Positions 60,751 to 64,000 of a stretch of DNA of 64,000 nt are shown in pieces; positions within the stretch are counted from its first letter, which is position 1, and every line of letters begins with the position of its first letter. The translations under genes and the position numbers were made by a program. The notes beneath the pieces were generated by a model. The model did not search any database. It had not been told where the DNA came from and saw only the letters and a program-made list of their open reading frames with translations. The stretch is from Antribacter soli (GTDB lineage: Bacteria > Actinomycetota > Actinomycetes > Actinomycetales > Cellulomonadaceae), in the NCBI RefSeq assembly GCF_021568775.1, contig NZ_JAKGSG010000006.1:1-64000 (forward strand). The letters run 5' to 3'.

Positions 60751-61892
60751 GCGCCGGGAGGCGACTCGCCCGCGCCGGCTCGAGCGGTGTGACCCTGCTC
60801 GGCGGGGTAACCCTGGCCGTCGTGCCCGCTGCCGTGGTCTCGATCTCGGCGCGGCTCTTCACGGCGCCGGAGCAGGGCCGTATCGCGGTCGCCGTGCTGG
60901 TCGCCACCTTCGTCGGCCAGCTTGCGTTCGCGGTCGTCGTCGAGTCCCGGTTGGCGTCTCCAGGCTCCGGCCGCCGCGTCGTCTTCCCGCGGTGGCTCGC
61001 GCTGCTCGGGATCGCCACGGCGCTCGTGCTGTGCGTGTTCCCGGCCGACGCCGTCCTGCTGTGCGTCGGCCTGCCGGTGCTCGCCGCGGCGCTGGAGGTC
61101 GGCCGGGGGGTGTCGGTCGCGGAACGGCTCGACGGGCGGGAGGCGTACGCCTCGATCGCGGTCGGTGCGGGCGCGCTCGGCGGCGTGCTGGCGGGCCTCG
61201 CCGGCCAGCGGTGGGCCCTGGTCCCGCTGTTCGCGGGGATCGCCGTCGCCACGCTGGTGCGGAGCGCCCCCGTCGGTGACCGGTCCGGGCGCCGTGACCC
61301 CGGCGTGCTGCGCTGGGTACTGGCGGACACCGTGATCACCGGCGTCATCCCGCCGTTGCTGAACGCGATGATCCTTGCGTTCCTGGGGCCGGTGGAGGCC
61401 GTCCTCTTCACGTCGGTGTCGACAGTCTCAGGACTGCTGGCCATCCCGCTCAACTTCATGCGCCTGAGACTTCTCAAGGAGCACTCCCGGCTCGACGTCG
61501 TCGTCTCGGGCACGGCGGTCGTGGGCGCTGCGGTGGTGCTGCTGGTCCTGGACCGCCTGCGGGGGTTCGGCCTGCTGTTCGGGGAGGCCTGGAACGCCGA
61601 GACCGCGCTGGTCCCGCTGCTGGTCGCGTGTGCCTGGCGCGCGCTGTCGTTGCTGACGACGATCCCGTTCACGGCGCTGCGCCGGGCCGGGGAGGTGCGG
61701 GTCCTCACCGCCCTGCGGGCCGTGGTCGCGGTCGCGACGTTCGCGCTCGCCGTGGCGAGCCTGAGGCTCGGCTCCCTGGTCGCGGTGTTCGCAGGGCTCG
61801 CCGTGGCGGAGGCGCTCGCGGCGCTCGTCTACGAGCGGGCCGCCCAGGCGCGCGTGGGCCGGCAGCCGAAAAGGTTTCAGCCGCTGCCGTGA
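60747..61892 (+). CDS. Polytopic membrane protein, possible glycan flippase
   Basis: 381 residues with about 10-12 TM helices (SGVTLLGGVTLAVVPAAVVSIS, VAVLVATFVGQLAFAVVVES, LALLGIATALVLCVF and so on). The layout (two helices near the start, an ARL/RL loop, repeated pairs) resembles polysaccharide-biosynthesis or MurJ/Wzx-type transporters, but no decisive motif is present. Position as the last gene after four glycosyltransferases supports export or flipping of the assembled glycan-lipid. Starts at a GTG overlapping the GT2 stop. Confidence 0.65.
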   Translation: MSAGRRLARAGSSGVTLLGGVTLAVVPAAVVSISARLFTAPEQGRIAVAVLVATFVGQLAFAVVVESRLASPGSGRRVVFPRWLALLGIATALVLCVFPADAVLLCVGLPVLAAALEVGRGVSVAERLDGREAYASIAVGAGALGGVLAGLAGQRWALVPLFAGIAVATLVRSAPVGDRSGRRDPGVLRWVLADTVITGVIPPLLNAMILAFLGPVEAVLFTSVSTVSGLLAIPLNFMRLRLLKEHSRLDVVVSGTAVVGAAVVLLVLDRLRGFGLLFGEAWNAETALVPLLVACAWRALSLLTTIPFTALRRAGEVRVLTALRAVVAVATFALAVASLRLGSLVAVFAGLAVAEALAALVYERAAQARVGRQPKRFQPLP

Positions 61893-61910
61893 GTGTGGCA
61901 TCGTCGTGCC

Positions 61911-63392
61911 GTGCCTGAGCTCACCGCTGCGCTGCCCGATGCACCGACCATGCCCGTTCGCCCGGTGGTGGCGGGTTTCCATCCGGATCCGACGGTGGTC
62001 CGGGTGGGTGATCAGTTCTACCTGGCCTGTTCGAGCTTCGAGTACGCGCCGGGAGTTCCGATCTTCCGGTCGACGGACCTCGTCTGGTGGGAGCTCGTCG
62101 GCCACGCGCTGCACCGACCGTCTCAGCTGGCGCTTCGGGACGGGTCCCCGTCGAGCGGCGTCTACGCGCCGACGCTGCGGCACCACGACGGGAAGTTCTG
62201 GCTGGTGACGACCAACGTGTCCGACGGCCCGGGCCACCTCCTGGTGTCCGCCGCCGACCCGGCCGGTCCGTGGTCGGAGCCGGTGCGGATCACGGCCGCC
62301 GGCGGGATCGATCCGGACCTCGCGTGGGACGACGACGGGACGTGCTACCTCACCTGGTCGGACTCCGGGATCCGTCAGGCCGTCCTCGACCCGGCCTCCG
62401 GACAGCTGCTGTCCGAGCCTCGTCGCCTCTGGAGCGGTACCGGTGGCCAGCACCCCGAGGGTCCGCACCTGCACCACGTCGGGCAATGGTGGTACCTGAT
62501 CGTCGCCGAAGGCGGCACCGGTCATGGTCACGCCGTGACGGTCGCCCGCGGCCTGTCCCCGTCGGGCCCGTTCGCGCCGAGCCCGGACAACCCGGTCCTG
62601 ACGGCCAGGGGCACTCTCGGACCGGTGCACAACACCGGCCACGCCGATCTCGTCGAACGACCCGACGGCTCCTGGGCGATGGTGTTCCTCGGGGTGCGTC
62701 CGCGGGGCCACTTCCCCGGGTGGCACGCCCTGGGCCGCGAGACGTACGCCGCCGAGGTGGCGTGGCACGACGGTTGGCCGCGGGTCGTCGGCCCGCTGCA
62801 GCCGGCCGCGGTGCCCTCCGTCGAGACGGGCCTGGGTGACCGCGTCATCCCGCTCGACTGGGTCGGCGCCGGGGTGTTCCCGGACGAGGTCCTGGCGTGG
62901 TCGGACGACCGTTGGCTGATGACGGGCCGCGCCGACGAGCGCACGTTCGTCGGACGCCGTCAGGAGCACGCCGGCGTCGTCGTGCGCGCAGAGGTCGAGG
63001 CGACCAGGGGCGCCGTCGGCGGGCTGGAGATCCGGATCGACCCGTCCCACGCCGTCGGTCTCGAGGTCCAGGACGGGACGGTCCGGGCCGTGGCGCGCAT
63101 CGGACCGGTCGTGTCGGTGCTCGGCGACTCACCGGCGCCGGCCGGGACGGTCCTGGAGCTGCAGACGGTGCCCGCGGGCGGTCCTGGGAACACCAACGAG
63201 CTGGGTCCCGACCAGATCGTGGCGGTCGTCCATGGGCCCGGTGGCCCCGTCGAGCTGGCCCGTATCGACGGCCGCTACCTCTCGACCGAGGTCGCGGGCG
63301 GCTTCACCGGCCGGATGGTCGGCCTCGTCTGCACGCGAGGAAGCCTGACCGTCCGGTCCTTCGAGTACGCCGGGCACGACCAGGACGGGTGA
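61911..63392 (+). CDS. GH43-family glycosidase (beta-xylosidase / alpha-L-arabinofuranosidase type)
   Basis: 493 residues. The five-bladed propeller (15-300) starts VVAGFHPDPTVVRVGDQFYLACSSFEYAPGVPIFRSTDL; catalytic base Asp in HPDP, pKa Asp in GGIDPDLAWDDDGTCYLTW and acid Glu in HPEGPHLHHVGQWWYL. A C-terminal beta-sandwich (300-493) completes a GH43_11-like enzyme. No signal peptide, so it is probably intracellular and acts on imported xylo- or arabino-oligosaccharides. GTG at 61911 is chosen without a good ribosome-binding site; 61893 is an alternative. GAAAAGGTTTC, a short palindrome at about 61868-61878, lies just upstream. Confidence 0.92.
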   Translation: MPELTAALPDAPTMPVRPVVAGFHPDPTVVRVGDQFYLACSSFEYAPGVPIFRSTDLVWWELVGHALHRPSQLALRDGSPSSGVYAPTLRHHDGKFWLVTTNVSDGPGHLLVSAADPAGPWSEPVRITAAGGIDPDLAWDDDGTCYLTWSDSGIRQAVLDPASGQLLSEPRRLWSGTGGQHPEGPHLHHVGQWWYLIVAEGGTGHGHAVTVARGLSPSGPFAPSPDNPVLTARGTLGPVHNTGHADLVERPDGSWAMVFLGVRPRGHFPGWHALGRETYAAEVAWHDGWPRVVGPLQPAAVPSVETGLGDRVIPLDWVGAGVFPDEVLAWSDDRWLMTGRADERTFVGRRQEHAGVVVRAEVEATRGAVGGLEIRIDPSHAVGLEVQDGTVRAVARIGPVVSVLGDSPAPAGTVLELQTVPAGGPGNTNELGPDQIVAVVHGPGGPVELARIDGRYLSTEVAGGFTGRMVGLVCTRGSLTVRSFEYAGHDQDG

Positions 63393-63426
63393 GGCGGGGA
63401 CGGCCGGCGCGCCGAGGTCCGGCGCG

Positions 63427-64000
63427 TCAGCCGCGCGGGAGGACCCAGCCGTTCCCGATGCTGCCCCAGGGTCGCTGGAAGAAGCCCACCCACGTCTGCC
63501 CGCCGAACCGCTCCCCCGCCGCCATGAGGTTCTTCCACGAGTGGTACGCCGGACCGACCGGCACGTACCAGCGGACGGCGGGCAGACCCGGCGCCGGCTG
63601 CGGGTCGGGCTTGCGGTACTTCATCAGGCGCGGCAGCGCGGCGAGGTCCTCGTCGCGCGCGGGCACGATCTCCAAGGCTGTCCGGCGCTTGTCGGTCACG
63701 CGCAGCGCCTCCATGACCTTGTCGCTCGCCCAGCCGGTCACCGTGTCCTGGAGGGTCAGGGCCGGCACCCCCGGCGGCAGCTCGAACGAGACGCCCGCGC
63801 GGGCCATCTGGCTCCAGGCGATCCGGTCCCAGTCCTTGCCGTGCCAGAACCAGATCCCCGTCACGTCGACGACGACGCCGCGCGGCCGGAGCGCGGCGCG
63901 GGCGCCGAACACGAACAACACCGTCAGGCTGCCGAACAGCAGGGCGAAGAACAGGCCGACCCAGCGGGCGCCGCCGGCGGTGGGGTCCAGGACCACCGTG
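63427..64000 (-). CDS. Partial membrane protein of unknown function
   Basis: At least 190 residues; the frame is open to the window edge, so the start is probably outside. One clear TM helix (VGLFFALLFGSLTVLFVFG) is followed by a cytoplasmic-type domain with VVVDVTGIWFWHGKDWDRIAWSQMARAGV and ALPRLMKYRKPDPQPAPGLP. It resembles actinobacterial PH-domain-like membrane proteins (a helix followed by GI-W-G--W-RI-W). Function is unknown. Confidence 0.6.
   Translation of the reverse strand, partial: TVVLDPTAGGARWVGLFFALLFGSLTVLFVFGARAALRPRGVVVDVTGIWFWHGKDWDRIAWSQMARAGVSFELPPGVPALTLQDTVTGWASDKVMEALRVTDKRRTALEIVPARDEDLAALPRLMKYRKPDPQPAPGLPAVRWYVPVGPAYHSWKNLMAAGERFGGQTWVGFFQRPWGSIGNGWVLPRG

Noticed and set aside
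61868-61878. GAAAAGGTTTC as an operator for GH43
   Set aside because: Odd-centred 11-bp palindrome inside the 3' end of the preceding gene; kept only as a remark in the GH43 entry.

Overview
The window is high-GC DNA with strong G/C third-position bias, frequent GTG starts and ATGA/GTGA start-stop overlaps. Gene content points to an actinobacterium of the Cellulomonas / Isoptericola / Xylanimonas / Promicromonospora type: GH12, GH62, GH43 and GDSL carbohydrate-active enzymes with CBM13 domains, LacI-type operators, a sterol-carrier-like protein, and a D-amino-acid ligase/racemase pair of the kind that builds A4-type peptidoglycan bridges. The genus is inference.

Layout. 0.1-4.9 kb: a secreted fusion of a NucH-type nuclease and a 5'-nucleotidase. 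5.2-10.9 kb: a family-5 (peptide/nickel/oligosaccharide-type) ABC importer, all five parts on the minus strand, ending in a sterol-carrier-like gene. 11.2-18.8 kb: RNB-domain exoribonuclease, a small unknown, an EEP-fold membrane protein, a secreted unknown, an ECF sigma factor with a membrane partner, and a TetR regulator divergent from an FAD monooxygenase with two overlapping operators. 18.8-21 kb: a frameshifted membrane-protein gene, a long poly-G/poly-C tract (probable sequence artefact) and trigger factor. 21-27 kb: unknowns, a flavin monooxygenase, a PfkB-type sugar kinase, a CapA-like protein and a phosphoribosyltransferase/hydrolase fusion.

27.2-33.2 kb is a complete polyol (mannitol/sorbitol-type) operon: DeoR regulator, binding protein, two permeases and mannitol dehydrogenase, with a long hairpin between the binding protein and the first permease. 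33.3-38.3 kb holds a small secreted protein, two two-component systems (OmpR-type, NarL-type), a DUF6326-like membrane protein and a possible 28-residue coupled peptide. tRNA-Pro(TGG) and tRNA-Gly(TCC) follow.

38.8-44.8 kb is an accessory island of plant-polysaccharide genes, between tRNA-Gly and the tail of an IS481-like transposase. It mixes intact GH12, GDSL-CBM13 and CBM13-GH62 genes with debris: a broken GH42 beta-galactosidase, the CBM_X2-CBM46 end of a lost GH5-type cellulase and an orphan CBM13. Two LacI-type palindromes precede the GH62 gene.

44.9-51.5 kb: ATP-grasp ligase plus Asp/Glu racemase, two MarR paralogues, a MarR-flanked operon of GTP cyclohydrolase II, a RibD-C-like reductase and a quinone-oxidoreductase-like enzyme, and a Spo0M-like protein. 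51.7-54.4 kb: a small SLOG-like protein, glmS and a small unknown. 54.5-61.9 kb is a cell-surface glycan cluster: a DUF2142 membrane protein divergent from four glycosyltransferases and a multi-spanning flippase-like protein, the last three overlapping. A GH43 enzyme and a partial membrane protein close the window. No CRISPR array, rRNA or intact insertion sequence was seen.
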